Assembly: GCA_036898135.1 (NCBI GenBank)
Contig: CM072511.1
Span: forward strand, 42,387,743 to 42,451,742
Length of the DNA: 64,000 nt
Source: Oncomelania hupensis
Taxonomy: Eukaryota; Mollusca; Gastropoda; Littorinimorpha; Pomatiopsidae
Direction of reading: 5' to 3'
Shown: one piece after another, positions 1 to 12,083 of the stretch
Position numbering within the stretch: the stretch's first letter is position 1
How the letters are laid out: every line of letters starts with the position of its first letter
The notes under the pieces: generated by a model
Told to the model about the DNA's origin: nothing
Databases searched by the model: none
Seen by the model: only the letters and a program-made list of their open reading frames with translations
Made by a program: the position numbers and the translations under genes

Positions 1-2
1 AA

Positions 3-1795
3 CTGCTTTACAAGAACAAAGGTGTTGACGGCGCTCCAGACAATTATAGAGGTATAACAATCTTGAGTTGTATTAGTAAAGTTTTTTCTAGTTTACTTAA
101 TAATAGGTTGACTACCTTTTTTAATTTAAGACATACAATAGGGATTGAACAAGCAGGGTTTACATCAGGACATAGCGTGATGGACCATATTTTTACGTTA
201 CAAGCTATTATTGATTTATTTCTGTTTAAAAGAAAAAGATGGTATTCTGTTTTTGTTGATTATGAAAAGGCTTTTGATCTTGTCAGTCGAGCTATGCTTT
301 GCCAGAAATTGTTAAACTCTGGTGTAAAACGAAGGATGTTAATTGTTATCCAAGATATGTACAGTAAAGCAAAATCATGTGTAAAGTGTAACTCCCAAGT
401 TTCTGATTATTTTGGTTGTTTTACCGGGGTCCGTCAGGGAGAAAATCTATCACCTTTGTTGTTCTCAGTGTATTTGAATGATTTAAAATCTTTTATTGGT
501 AACTCTGGATCCAAACTTGAAACTTTGAATTTAGCATCACAGGAGGCACAATTAGGTCAAATAGATATTGATATTTTGTACAAGTTACATATTTTATTAT
601 ATGCAGACTATACTGTTATTTTTGCTGAATCGCCTGATGCTTTACAGACAGCACTTGATTCAACGTATGATTATTGTTAGCTCTGGAAACTTAAAGTTAA
701 TGTAGCAAAAACAAAGGTCATGATTTTTTTCCAGAGGTAAAGTAAGAAATGTACCAATTTTCATGTACAATGGTGAGCAAATTGAGGTTACGTACGATTT
801 TCAATATCTGGGAATAAAAATCAATTATTATGGAAGCTTTAAGCCAGCTCAGAAAAACCTATATGACCAAGCCACCAAGGCGATGTTTGCTTTACTCCGC
901 AAAGTTAGAAAATTGGCTTTACCTATTGACATGCAAATTGAACTCTTTGATAAAACTGTTGTACCTATATTATTGTATGGTTCGGAAGTATGGTGTCCTC
1001 AGATGACTGACCTGGTAAACAAATTGCAACTACGTTTTTATAAGGTTATCTTAAAGCTTGGTAAAAGTACACCGACATGTATGGTTTTAGGAGAAGTAGG
1101 TCAGTTCCCTATAGATATCTTAGCAAAATGCCGTATGTTAAATTTTTTGGTATAAGCTTGCTTTTGACAGAAATAGTACTAAATTATCTTGTGTGGTTTA
1201 CAGGTTTCTGCTGAAGATGTACGAACTAAACTTGTACAAACATAATTATTTAGACTGTGTCAGGAATTCTCTGGAAAAACTAGGGTTAGGAAATGTTTGG
1301 TATGATCAGTCTCAAGGCTCGAATTTTTCTGCCGAAGGGTTTAAAGAAGAGATAAAGAAAAGGCTGCAGGATCAACATGTACAAAACTGGCACTCAGAAA
1401 TTAGCACAAATGATTTATATTATAATTATAGAATGTTCATAGAAAATTTTGAATTTGAAGGATATTTGACAGTTTTGCCCGCCAGCCTAGCTGCTGTTGT
1501 CATACAATGTAAAACCTTAAACCATAAGCTACCAGTGCAAAGGGGACGGTTTCTTGGAATCCAGAGATGTGACAGAATCTGTAATAAATGTACTTTTAAT
1601 GAGTTAGGAGATGAATTTCATTTTATTTTTATATGTCCACCTTTCGACGATGATAGAAAAGAGCTGCTTAAAAGGTTTTTCTATGTGCGACCCAATGCTA
1701 TTACATTTTCTAATTTATTTTCAACGAAAAATAAGACTATTCTGCTGAAACTGGCTAGGTTTATGAAAATAATAATGGATAGCTTTAGAACGTAA
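3..1795 (+). pseudogene. LINE-B ORF2 remnant: reverse transcriptase and C-terminal region
   Basis: This is the 3' half of a non-LTR retrotransposon polyprotein, entering from the left window edge. It would copy element RNA into DNA at a nicked target. Seen in order: an RT start (DNYRGITIL), motif A (FVDYEKAFD), motif B (GVRQGENLSPLLF), the catalytic box, the thumb (QYLGIKIN, LYGSEVW), and a C-terminal Cys/His cluster (CNKC followed by HFIFIC). The catalytic box reads YADY, so the second essential aspartate of YADD is lost. A stop at about 678, then frame changes near 740 and 1155, split the protein into three pieces. The C-terminal cluster is typical of LINEs of the CR1/L2/I assemblage; I cannot fix the clade. 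It is clearly dead. Confidence 0.88.
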
Positions 1796-2204
1796 TATAA
1801 TGATTTGTAATATTAATGATAGTAATAATAGGGATTTTTTTTTTCAATAATGACAATATAAATACCCAATACCAGTGTGTACCCCCACCCCTTCTCCCCT
1901 TCTTTATCAATCTTGCGAGAGAGTGCGTGCGATTTGTGATCAGCTTGTGTGGACATAAGTTTTATGTAGTATGCTTGTGTTGTGTGATAATAATGAATGT
2001 GTATTTTGTAAATGTTTATTATGTCTCTTAGAACGCGAGTGTGAAAGATTAACTTTTATTTTTGTAATATATGTACATATGTATTTTATATTGTATTTTA
2101 TGAATTGTATGGTTATTCTACATGTATTTTTATTTTTATTCATTTTCGTTGTATCCAAGTGCCCCAAGGGGTTTTATGGAATAAAGCGCTTTTGACTTGA
2201 CTTG
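1796..2204 (+). other. LINE-B 3' UTR and tail
   Basis: No protein is supported here. The sequence follows the LINE-B stop and ends with an AATAAA-like signal and a short tandem tail (TTGACT repeated, about 2187-2204). Such tails are the usual 3' terminus of CR1/L2-type LINEs. Small open frames in this AT-rich stretch are chance. Confidence 0.7.
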
Positions 2205-2220
2205 GGAGGGGCGACGAACG

Positions 2221-2376
2221 ATGGCACAAACGTCAGGCATCAGAGTGGGACCAGATCTTACCCCTTCACAGCAAAAAGAGATGGAACGAATCAGAAATGA
2301 AGGCAAAAGGGGCTATCTAAAAGACGGCCGAGTGGTGCCTGTGAGCGGTGCCAGAGGTAACAGAAACACCGCATAA
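2221..2376 (+). pseudogene. LINE-A ORF1 C-terminal remnant
   Basis: A 51-codon frame from an ATG at 2221 to TAA contains a basic stretch (EMERIRNEGKRGYLKDGR). This resembles the C-terminal end of LINE ORF1 proteins, which act as RNA-binding chaperones. It lies just before the endonuclease region, as expected for ORF1 next to ORF2. Most of ORF1 is missing because the copy is 5' truncated. The family match is by resemblance only. Confidence 0.5.
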
Positions 2377-2589
2377 CAGCAGGCTGTTACTGAGGGACAG
2401 CTGCGCATCTGTTAAAAAGGAAGTGAATGTAGAGGGGAAGGTTCTGAGAGACGGGCGAGCGTCACGCGAAGAGCAGAATGAACGCCAGACTACAACTGTG
2501 GATGGGTGCCAGGAACCTCTGCCCAGGTTTTCAAATGATGACCCTTGGGGTGACTGGGCCAAACCTATGTCGTTATGTCCATCAAGCAT

Positions 2590-3799
2590 GTATAGAAACT
2601 GATAATATAATAGTTTTACGTCTGGCGGCAGCATTGTTTAATTTACCAAATGACTGCCTGCTGATTGGTGTTTATCTCCCACCCGAAAATGCGAAGTATT
2701 ATGAGAAAACCGATATTTATAATGGTGCATCCTTATTAGAAACCTTTAGAGAATGTGGTGATCTGCCACTGATCGTGTGTGCTGACCTTAACTCTAGAAC
2801 AGGCTCCATGAATATTGTTAATGACGACCCTGTGAATAAAATATGTGACTTCGTAAACAATGAGTTTCGTTATAGCAAAAAGATGAGAGTGACTGTTATT
2901 CAAGATTATCTAAAGATAACTTGCTAAATGCCTTCTGTCGATACCTGCTTAATGTTTGTGAGGAATTTAGTCATGTTATTTTAAACGGGTTAAAAGCGCT
3001 GAACTGTTCCGCGGACTATACTTTTATATCGGAGAACGGATGTAGTGTAATCGATTACTTTATCGTGTCACGTTCACTTGTTTCTATTTGCAAGTTATTT
3101 AAGACGATCACAATGATAGAAGCAAAACATGCAGCAATTGAACTTGAGGTGTGTACCGGAGCGCCTGATTCAGACACTGTACAGGCTCAAGGGACGAATA
3201 ATAAAACTGACTCTGGTACAAAATGTAAATGGGTTGCAGAAAAGCAAGATATTTTTCGTGAAAACGTGTGCTCGAACTATGGCATCAATGTTTTCAATGA
3301 AGCTTGTGAATTAATTGACATAAACGTTGATCAACCACTGAGGAAGTTTAATGAGTGTCTGTTGCATGCGGGTGAGTGCATGAAAAAGACTGTTTTCTTC
3401 GGTAACGAAAGTCGTCGTATCTGGTTCGACCTTGAAAGTAGGCAGAGTAGACGTGTATTACGTAGGCAGTAACACAGATTTAACAGAAGCGATGCCGATG
3501 TGGATCGTATAGCTTATACGCAAAAGAGGAGAGAGTATAAAAAACTATTGAAGCAGAAATCCCACAAGGAAAATTTAATCCAAACCCTACAAAGTAATCT
3601 TAAAAACCCTAAGCAATTTTGGTGCGCTGTCCGGTCAGCGAGGGTTCGAACTAATGTACATAACTCGATAACAGCTGACCATTGGTTTCACCATTTCCAT
3701 GATGTTTTTAACGAAAACATGTCTAATGCAGAAGCGTCCGGCGAGTTTGATGATTATTATGAAAATAGACAAGTTTATAATGTCACCGATCGGGAACTG
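2590..3799 (+). pseudogene. LINE-A endonuclease remnant and linker
   Basis: This is part of an APE-type endonuclease, which nicks target DNA to prime reverse transcription. Visible are a beta-strand segment (LLIGVYLPPENAKYY), the catalytic-like block LIVCADLNSRTG (usually GDFNART) and the end of the fold (VIDYFIVSRSLV). The N-terminal part with the first catalytic Asn and the Glu is missing: sequence upstream of about 2590 does not read as endonuclease, which suggests an internal deletion. A frame change occurs near 2922, and a stop near 3470 with a shift to about 3500 leads into the endonuclease-RT linker (KNPKQFW). The linker is cut at about 3800 by the RTE-like fragment. Confidence 0.75.
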
Positions 3800-4747
3800 G
3801 TTGAGAACAACAATCGGTGTGCGTCAAGGATGCCTACTCTCTCCATCACTCTTCAACATCTTCTTAGAGCGCATCATGTCAGATGCTCTTGCAAATCATG
3901 AAGGCACAGTCAGCATAGGAGGTAGAGCAATTTCCAATCTTCGTTTTGCGGATGACATTGATGGATTGGCTGGAGAGGACCAAGAACTTGAACAGCTGGT
4001 ACAGAGGCTTGACACCACCTCCAGAGCTTATGGAATGGAAATAAGTGCAGAGAAGACCAAAATGATGACCAACAACACCAATGGCATCAACACGGATATC
4101 AACGTCCAAGGCCAATCCCTCAACACAGTGCATAGCTTCAAATATTTAGGAGCCATTGTATCAGACAATGGGTCCCGACAGGAAGTCCTCTCCAGGATCG
4201 CACAAACAACTGCTGCCCTGACAACGTTGAAGCCCATTTGGAAAGACAGGACCATCAGTCACACATTCCAAAGTAAGACTGCTGCACTCCCTTGTCATTT
4301 CCATCTCCCTATATGCTTGCGAAGCATGGACCCTCACAGCAGATCTCCAACGAAGAATACAAAGCATGGAGATGAGGTGCTACAGAAGACTTCTGGGCAT
4401 TTCGTATACCCAACACATCACCAACGACGAAGTCCGACAGACCATCACACAAGCCATTGGACAACACGATGACCTGCTCACAGTGGTGAAGAAACGGAAA
4501 CTCCGATGGTATGGCCACGTCACCAGATCATCAGGCCTTGCAAAGATTATTCTGCAAGGCACAGTGCAAGGAGGTAGAAGAAGAGGGAGACCGAAAAAGA
4601 GGTGGGAGGACATCTGAGAATGGACTGGTTTGACACTGAGCGAAGCCATCAGGGCTGCTGAGGACAGAGAAAGATGGAGTATGCTAGTTAAACGATCATC
4701 TGTGGTGCCCCTACGACCTCAGGGTTACGGGATAGGACAGGATAGGA
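3800..4747 (+). mobile_element. RTE-like LINE fragment inserted in LINE-A
   Basis: The fragment opens at RT motif B (TTIGVRQGCLLSPSLFN), then shows the catalytic box FADD in NLRFADDIDGLAG, the thumb (HSFKYLGAIVSDNG) and the C-terminal signature KLRWYGHVTRSSGLAK followed by GRRRGRPKKRWED. That C-terminal motif is characteristic of RTE/BovB-type elements in invertebrates. Frameshifts occur near 4290 and 4360, and a stop at about 4617. It ends in short GGATA-type repeats (about 4725-4745), a typical RTE tail. LINE-A coding resumes immediately afterwards, so this is a 5'-truncated insertion. I could not identify a convincing target duplication. Confidence 0.82.
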
Positions 4748-4985
4748 TGGTGATGAGCTAAATCAACTTATTGCTCCTGAGGAAATTGAGTGTGACATTA
4801 GGGTGTTAAAGAGCGAGAAAGCTGCAGGCCCAGATGGTCTTATCGGAGAGTTCTACAAGAATAGTAAAGTTACTGTTATGCCTTTCCTGGTGAAACTGTT
4901 TAGTCATATTTTTAACTATGGTTTGTTTCCTGAGGATTGGTCAGCATCGATTTTGCAGCCATTACATAAGAACCATAAGGCACCA
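4748..4985 (+). pseudogene. LINE-A RT N-terminal segment between two insertions
   Basis: A short stretch encodes the start of the RT domain (EIECDIRVLKSEKAAGPDGL and [20 protein letters not shown]). The A-GPDG motif and the following W---I--PLHK motif are RT block 0/1 hallmarks. It continues LINE-A from before the RTE-like fragment, and its homology carries on at 6776 (PDNYRGIALLN) after the CR1-group insertion. It is not a separate gene. Confidence 0.75.
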
Positions 4986-5009
4986 GTGCTCAGTGCCTAG
5001 GTGCTTTAA

Positions 5010-6358
5010 GACCTCCACCATAGTCCCGATTCCTAAAAAGGAAACCATCAGTGGGCTAAATGACTACAGACCCGTGGCCTTAACATCTGTGATCATGAAG
5101 GTGTTTGAGCACCTGGTGCTCCGCCACCTTCAGCGGGCTACAGAGAGCCGGATTGACCCACATCAGTTTGCGTACCGGAAGAATAGAAACGCAGAAGATG
5201 CAGTGGCTCTGGGATTGCATTACATTCTGCAACATCTTGACACTCCCAAAAGTTATGCTAGGATTCTCCTTGTGGATTATTCCTTGGCATTCAATACGAT
5301 CATTCCTCACAAGCTGTATAGCATGCTAGAGAGCATGGGAGTAGAACAGGCCTTGTGTAGGTGGCTACTAGATTTTCTCCTTAACCGCCCCCAATCGGTA
5401 AGAGTAGGCAACAAGCTCTCCGACCCACTGACCCTGAGTACAGGTGCACCACAGGGATGCGTATTATCTCCCCTTTTGTTCACTCTATTCACGAACGAGT
5501 GCGTGTCACACTATGATAAGGTAGTCATATTAAAGTTCTCGGATGACACCACGGTAGAAGGTCTGATCTCTAACAATGAGGAGGGAGCATACAGGCAAGC
5601 AGTGGAGGAGCTAGTAGCTTGGTGCATAGACTACAATCTGGAATTAAACGTCTCGTGGTAGATTTCCGTCAAAACAGAAACAACATGCAACCCCTGTCCA
5701 TCAACGGGGAAGTAGTAGAACAAGTAGACAGTTTCAGGTTTCTCGGCTCAACAATTTCCTCATATATAGGATGGGAAAAGCACATCACTGGCGCTGGTTC
5801 GAATCCCGGATTGGTCAACGTGTGATCATATTATTTTCCCCTTTACCAACAACTGGCCCGCTGGTGTCAGTATAAATTGGTCCAGAAGTCACCTATATGC
5901 GAAAGTGTCGTGTGACTATAATCTACAAACAACAACAACACATCACTGGCGCAGTCAAGAAGGCCCATCAGAGACTATTTTTTCTCCGCCAGCTTAGGAA
6001 GTTTCGGGTTAGCCAGGCTATCATGGCCAATTTTTACCGCGCCACTGTAGAAAGCAATTTGACCTTTTCTTTCTTTGTTTGGTATTCCAACGCAAACATC
6101 CAAGATAAAGAGCGTTTAGACCGTGTTGTGCGCCAGGCTTCAAGATGCGTTGGTGGGGCCTTCCCGTCCATCGAGGCTTTACACGCGCGACGTGTCACAC
6201 GCAGCGCCAAACATATTATCCATGATGTGTCCCACCCCGCCCACGTGCTCTTCCAGATGCTCCCCTCAGGCCGTAGACTCCGTTCCCTCCCCAGCAAAAC
6301 CACACGCTCACTGAATGGCTTCTTCCCGTGGTCTATCAGACACTTAAATCAATCATAA
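5010..6358 (+). pseudogene. CR1-group LINE reverse transcriptase
   Basis: The RT starts at STIVPIPKK and [10 protein letters not shown]. Motif A is [11 protein letters not shown] and motif B is [13 protein letters not shown]. The catalytic box is FSDD ([11 protein letters not shown]), where FADD is usual. The thumb follows (LVVDFRQ, SFRFLGSTIS) and then the C-terminal region (KKAHQRLFFLRQLRKF). The frame shifts near 5640, and the SINE at 5795-5938 interrupts the thumb. Taking out the SINE plus one duplication copy (158 bp) leaves the two sides in the same phase, so the SINE alone explains that break. The stop is at 6358. No endonuclease is present because of 5' truncation. Confidence 0.85.
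5795..5938 (+). mobile_element. tRNA-derived SINE fragment with 14-bp target duplication
   Basis: A 144-bp insert is flanked by perfect 14-bp direct repeats (CACATCACTGGCGC at 5781-5794 and 5939-5952). It begins with GGTTCGAATCC (5796-5806), a match to the Pol III B-box of tRNA genes, and ends in an ACAAC-rich tail. The A-box half is missing, so the copy is 5' truncated at the B-box. It interrupts the CR1-group RT, which proves it arrived later. Confidence 0.85.
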
Positions 6359-6775
6359 GAATTATTTAGGCTGCTCCTTATTGCGTCATATTCATAGTCA
6401 TATTAGTCCTGAATTGCGGGAGGGTGCTTCCGCGTGCGAATCTATTTTCGTCATCTGTATATTTGCTGTGTCTGATGATGTACATTAAAAATCATGCACC
6501 TGTTTTGTTAACTGTAATTCGGTTGTGTTTGTTGATGTCTGTATTTCTATATATGTACTACATGAGTGTTCTAGTCAGGCGTGGGTCTGCTGTCTAGTCT
6601 ATACTGGTGGCTACATAGGTCGCACTAAATCTATGCTTTATTTGTTTGTTATGTATCTTGTCAATGCCTGCCGCTGATCTAAAGCATTCTTTGTGTCATG
6701 TATACTATAACTGTATGTATGTCACTTGGCGAATAAATCTTGAATTGAATTGTATTGAATTGAATTGAATTGACC

Positions 6776-8234
6776 AGAACCAACCCGATAATTACCGAGG
6801 CATTGCTTTGCTGAACATTTGCAGCGAACTATACAGTTTTATTTTAAATAAGCACATCACAGATTGGATTGAATGTAACAATGTGTTAGGCGAAGAACAG
6901 GCGGGATTTCGGGAAAAGCGTTGCACGACGGATCATATTTTCACTCTTGTTGCTTGTATTCAAAAGCAATTGGTTAGACACCGTAAATTATACGTGGCAT
7001 TTATTGATTTTAAAAAAGCATTTGACACTGTGTGCAGGGATAAGCTATGGAAACTTTTACACGTAAATGGTATCAACGGAAAGTGTCTAAACGCCCTTAA
7101 GAGCATGTACAACGTCGTTAAGACCCGAGTACGAGCTGGTGCTGACCTCGCTGACGTTTTTCTATGTCCTCGTGGCCTCAAGCAGGGCTATTGCTGCTCA
7201 CCGTTTTTATTTTCACTTCTAATTAATGAGTTAACTAAGGAAATAAAATGCAAACGGCAGACACGGAATACAGCTGTCTCCGGACATTATGGAAATATTA
7301 ATTTTATTGGGCGCTGACGATGTAACACTTTTATCTGATAGTATTATTGGTCTTCAAACCCAGCTAAATATTTTGTACAATGTTGCTAGACGCCTAGATT
7401 TGATTGTAAATCTTGAGAAATCGAATGTTATTGTATTTAGAAACGGAGGATTCCTTGCTCAAAATGAGAGATGGGTATTTGGAGACGCAAGCCTCACCGC
7501 TGTTAATGTGTATAAGTATTTAACATTATTATTACTACAAGAGTTTCGTTCCAACCAACTTTATGAGACTTGTCTGAACGTGCAAGAAAGGGAGTCGCAA
7601 CCCTTATAAAACTTATGTGGTCAATTGGAGAACATTCGCCAGAATTTTTCTTTAAATTATTCGACTGTCAGATACAGCCTATTCTCACCTACTGTGCAGA
7701 AGTTTGGGGTTTCACTGCTAACCAGACTAAAATTGAGCGTGTGCACCTTTCTGCAATGAAACGATTCATGTGTGTCACTCAAAGAGCGCCAAAACATGTC
7801 ATTTATGGCGAACTAGGCAGGTATCCTCTCTTTATTAATACTTACGCTAAATGTATTAGGTTCTGGTTACGTGTGGTTTCCATGGATGATACCAGAATCC
7901 CCAAAAAAGCCTATAATACGATACTCTTTCTTCAAAGACAAAACTACGCAACTTGGGCATGCAATGTGAGAAACGTTTTGTACAGGTATGGGTCTGGAGT
8001 GATGTGGGAAGCGCAATCGGTTGGGAGTACTAAATTGTTTATTGCTGAGTTTAAGCAGCGCCTTACAGACTGTTTTTATCAGGACTGACCTGCTGCGCTT
8101 CAGTCCCACACGTTTTATAGTGTTTATTCGTCTTTTTGTTCTTCCTTATCACTCCGTCTTTACTTCAGTTATGTTCAGTGCATTCACGCACCCACAATTT
8201 TCACTAGATTTAGAATTGGTATGTTACCACTACG
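6776..8234 (+). pseudogene. LINE-A RT core and C-terminal region
   Basis: LINE-A resumes here. Seen are DNYRGIALLN, EEQAGFREK, motif A (FIDFKKAFDTV), a motif B-like block (GLKQGYCCSPFLFS), an altered catalytic box (GADD in LLGADDVTLLS; normally YADD or FADD) and the thumb and C-terminal stretch (YCAEVWGF, YGELGRYPL). Frame changes fall near 7300 and 7590, and the main frame stops at 8088. Downstream bases still resemble the LINE C-terminus, in other frames, up to the gypsy insertion at 8235. The remainder is found at 14656-14901. Confidence 0.83.
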
Positions 8235-8752
8235 TGTTACACTCTTTTTGATGTTGGTGTTTTTCTATCAGTATCTGATTCAGCCCCGATGCTTAAAATC
8301 CTGATAGGTGTAACTGATTTGTTTATCCACGCAGCCTGCTCACTCAGCAACTCACTATCAACAATCACCCAAAACAGTGCGGCACATAATTATATAGTCT
8401 CTCTCTTTTCCCGAACAATTTAGAACACGGTAGAAATGACGCACTACCACCAATAAAACTAAGAATCGTCATCACTGACTTACGTCATACATCTCTATAC
8501 ACATTCCCAGAACGTTCTCAAACTTCCACAACTACCGGGAAATTTCTATCGACAGTAAACACGCAGATCTAGAGAATTCTCCAATAATATCGACTAACGA
8601 AAATTATCAACGTTAAATAAAGCTTCTTCTAACAACAATGCAAACTCAAATCAAAGGTAAATACACTCTATTATTGAATACTTTGCAAAACGAAACAATT
8701 AGATCTATCGTGCACGCTTCAGACATACTATCCTTCGCGTTTCAACGTAACA
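8235..8752 (-). repeat. Gypsy-X copy 1 3' LTR
   Basis: A 518-bp LTR with TGTTAC/GTAACA ends. It aligns to the 5' LTR (13890-14655) with scattered differences, but lacks about 110 bp between short CAGCA repeats. The 5' LTR in turn has about 138 extra bases. Confidence 0.92.
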
Positions 8753-8764
8753 TAACCCCCCACT
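8753..8764 (-). promoter_or_regulatory. Polypurine tract of Gypsy-X copy 1
   Basis: On the minus strand, AGTGGGGGGTTA lies directly upstream of the 3' LTR. This is the expected position and composition of the primer for plus-strand DNA synthesis. Confidence 0.7.
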
Positions 8765-8951
8765 CAAGAAGAAATTTACCCAATTTCTTTCAACAACGTT
8801 GAAACGTAATGCACAAAGTAAGTCTTAATTCTGGACTTTCTGAATACTGTCATTGTGCTCAGTTCATTCACACAGAGTCAATGTTTCTCATCTGCAAGTC
8901 TGTTTAGATATTGCCAATGTTCTCAGTTCATCCACACACAGTCAATGTTCT

Positions 8952-10560
8952 TTACTCACACACTCTGCTGAGGAAGTCCGCACCAACATTGTCTGATCCT
9001 TTAATAGATTCTACTCGCATGTTAAAGTTCTGCAAGTACATAGCCCATCTCATGATGCGACTGTTCACAAACTTGGCAGAGTTCAAGTAGGTTAGCGGCT
9101 TGTGATCAGTCTGTAGCACGAACTTCACTCCTTGTAGGTATAGTTCGAACTTCCGGATTCCCCAAATGATGGCGAGGCACTCTTTCTCCATGGTCGAATA
9201 ATTCTTCTCGGCCCTCGACAGTTTTTTGCTGGCGTAACTGACCGGAAATAGTTTCCCTTCGTGTTCCTGCATCAGTATGGCGCCGATGCCTTCGTCCGCT
9301 GCGTCTGTTCTTAAGACGAATTCCTTGGAAGTATCGGGCAGTCGTAGCACCGGATCCTTCGAAAGGAGGTCGCGCACAGTCTGGTATGCCCTCTCCTGAG
9401 ACGGTCCCCACTGCACTTGGTTTGGACAGCCTTTCCGCACCAGGTCCGACAAAGGTGCTGTGATGGCTGAGTAGTTCGGTACGAACTCCCTATAATACCC
9501 AGCCAATCCTAGGAAAGATCGCATCTGCTTCTTTGTTTGGGTACGTGGAGCGTTCAGAATTTTAATGACGTTTTCTAGCAGAAGCCCCTTTTGTTCTTCT
9601 TTCAGCGAATGGCCGATAAAGTCGATATTGTCAGTTCCCAGAATGCACTTACTGGGTCTCACGGTCAGGTTGGCTTCTGTGAGACGGTGAAACAGCTCCC
9701 TCAAGGTCTGCAGATGCTCTTCCCAGGTGTGGGTGTGGACTAGCAGGTCGTCCCAGTAACACACGACATTGTCTATCCCTTTGAGCATCTTCTTCATCCC
9801 TCTCTTCAGGGTAGCTCCGCTGTTGACCATGCCAAAGGGCATCCTTAGGCACTCGTACGTCCCATCAGGAGTTATAAAAGCAGTCTTTGGTATGTCCTGT
9901 TGACGCACGGGGACTTGCCAATAACCCTTGCTGAGGTCAATCTTTGAGAATATTTTACTCCCCGATAGTTGGCGGGAAAAGGTCTGCTGCAGTAGGCATC
10001 GGCTCGGGGTCGAAGACGGTGATCTTATTAACCTTCCTGTAGTCGATGCATACTCAGTTGCTCCCGTCTTTCTTCTTCACGACCACGATAGGGGACGCGT
10101 AGGGGCAACTGGACTCCCTGATGATGCCCATCTTCAGCATTTCATCAATGTCTTCCTTCAAGGATTCACGGGCCTTGAAAGGGGTCGGGAAGGGTTTTGA
10201 TCGAACGGGAATATTTGAAGTGAGGTGGACTTCATGTTCGAACAAAGTCGTAGAGCCTGGGACATCGCTGAAGCTATGGGGAAACTCACCCATAAGGTCC
10301 TTGAGCTCCATCTTTTGACCTTCCGTCAAGCGTGGTCCTAGCTTAACATCATTGATGCCTTCTTTGCTATGGAAGTCTCCCAGTTCCAACAGTTCCTCGC
10401 TGTCGAAGCTGTTGTCGATCTCAGCTGCTGTTGCTGCAAGCACAGTCTCTGATGGCCTTTCCACGTACAGGAGGTTGGCGTGGTTTATCTTGGAATGCTG
10501 GCCGACCTTCACATTGTAGTCGTTGATCCCCACCACGGTACTTCGTACGGGCCTTTCCAC
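8952..10560 (-). pseudogene. Gypsy-X copy 1 reverse transcriptase and RNase H
   Basis: This region would turn element RNA into double-stranded DNA. The N-terminal part (10560-10054) carries the end of the GPY/F region (NDYNVKVGQHSK), the aspartate-rich linker and the RT start (MLKMGIIRESSCPYASPIVV). The second part (9908-8952) has MPFGMVNSGATLKRGM, catalytic YWDD in VVCYWDDLLVHT, then RNase H with LRTDAADEGIGAIL, EKECLAIIWG, QTDHKPLTYL and DNVGADFLSR. A TGA replaces an Arg codon just before VCIDYRKV, and an extra C in the ADLF--L segment shifts the frame. Integrase lies directly upstream, not downstream, of this domain. Confidence 0.92.
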
Positions 10561-12083
10561 TGCATCAGCAACTTATTATGATCGGTAGGTGGCAGCACCA
10601 GCACTTTGTTGCCAGGTTTGAACTTCCTGTTCACAGCCCTACGATCATAGTAGTGCTTTCCACAGTCCTGGGACTTCTGCAGGTTTTCTCTGGCTATCTC
10701 GAGAGTCTGCTCCAGCTTCTCCCGTAGCTCAAACACGCACTGGTAACTGTTCTTCACCTCTGGGGTGTCCACTTCCTTCGTCCACAGTTCTTTCAGGATG
10801 TGCATCGGCCCTCGGATGGTTCTTCCGTACAGCAGCTCGAACGGAGAAAAGCCGGTGGACTCCTGCGGTACTTCTCTGTAGGCGAAACGTAAGGCGTTGA
10901 TGTAGCGAAGCCATTGTCTGGGCTGCTCGCTGCACAGTTTCTTCAAGGTGGACTTCAGCGTAGCATTGCACTTCTCGACAAGCAAGTTGCACATTGGATG
11001 GTAGGGTGTCGTAGTCTAATGCCGGATGCTCAGCAGTCTGTTGACCTCCTTCATGCAGTCAGAGACGAACTGCGTCCCGAGGTCTGTCAGACTTTCTTCA
11101 GGCACTCCAAGTCTACTAAACATGTCCACCAGTGCCTCTGCTACAGTTTCAGTGTCAATCTTCTTCAGAGGGACTGCTTCTGGGTACCGAGTCGCATAGT
11201 CCACTAAAGTCAGTACCCACCGATGACCTTCTTCACTCGGAGGTCTTATTTCGCCGATTACGTCTAAGGACACCCTCTTGAAAGGTCGGTCGATCAGAGG
11301 CATCCTCTGCATAGGCACTTTCGGGACCCTTCCTCGAGGTATGGTCTTCTGGCAAATGTCACATGATCGGCAGAAACGGCTGACGTCCGCATGAAGTCCT
11401 GGCCAGTAGAACACCGCCTGGATTCTATCCGACGTCTTCTTGATACCCAGGTGACCTCCCATGATTGAGTCATGCGCTACTTCCATCACCTGGCGCCTTA
11501 GGGGTAACGGTACCAATACTTGACGTAGTGATTTCCCTCCGTTGACCCTCGGGTGCTGGAAGATTCGATACAGGATCTTGGCCTTCACCTCAAAATAGAC
11601 CGTACCACTGCCTTTGGTCACGTGGTCTTGGCGGTTCCTGTACTTGTTTAAAGTGCTATCAGCTTCCTGGAGCTGGATCAGTTTATCTCTGTCCATGATG
11701 GCAGCTTTAGAGTTGTCGGCGACCTTCAGTGGCGTAGACGTCTTGTCTCTCTTGGCCTGGGCCCTGGTAGTAACAGCACCGACGATCCCTGGTCGGCAGG
11801 GCTGAGCCGGAGTAGCCACATTGTCCCGTAGCAGCTCTGTAAGGTCTCCATCGGGAAATGGCAATGGATCCTCCTCCACAACTTCGACGCGTTGGGTTGA
11901 GGCAGGACTCCACTCTGGATCGGGGTCGTCGGGTCGTCTCGCGCCATCGATGTTCCCGATCATCAAATCATACAGCGGCTTCTTCAGGCAAACCACTTCG
12001 ACTTCGCCTATGTAGAAAGGGGTACTGACTTGAATCTTCGCAACTGGCGCTTTCACACATTTGCTGTCGGCCATGAGCGACAT
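10509..12083 (-). pseudogene. Gypsy-X copy 1 protease end and integrase
   Basis: The segment starts with the C-terminal protease region (VAKIQVSTPFYIGEV, YDLMIGNIDG), then a linker, then integrase. The zinc-binding HHCC region shows H--------GGHLG and C--CD-C (CRSCDICQK). The core shows VSLDVIGEI, TDLGTQF and, after a stop, LVEKCNATLK, giving the D, D, E residues. A C-terminal basic segment and GPY motif (QWKGPYEV) end it. A Leu codon is TAG at about 11016, just before the TTTPYHP segment. GLVEKFNATLK of other copies reads LLVEKCNATLK here. Integrase would insert element DNA into the genome. Confidence 0.92.

Larger units (their letters stand above)
4986..6775 (+). mobile_element. CR1-group LINE inserted in LINE-A
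   Basis: A 5'-truncated LINE of about 1.8 kb has RT at 5010-6358, a 3' UTR at 6359-6733 and a TTGAA-unit tail at about 6734-6770 after an AATAAA signal. LINE-A coding flanks both sides. Its RT closely resembles that of LINE-E at 55118-57944, so they belong to related families. A SINE is inserted inside it. The 6360-6735 stretch has no supported ORF. Confidence 0.82.

Noticed and set aside
5796..5806. Intact tRNA gene
   Set aside because: Only a B-box is present. There is no A-box, anticodon arm or acceptor stem, and target duplications show a SINE.
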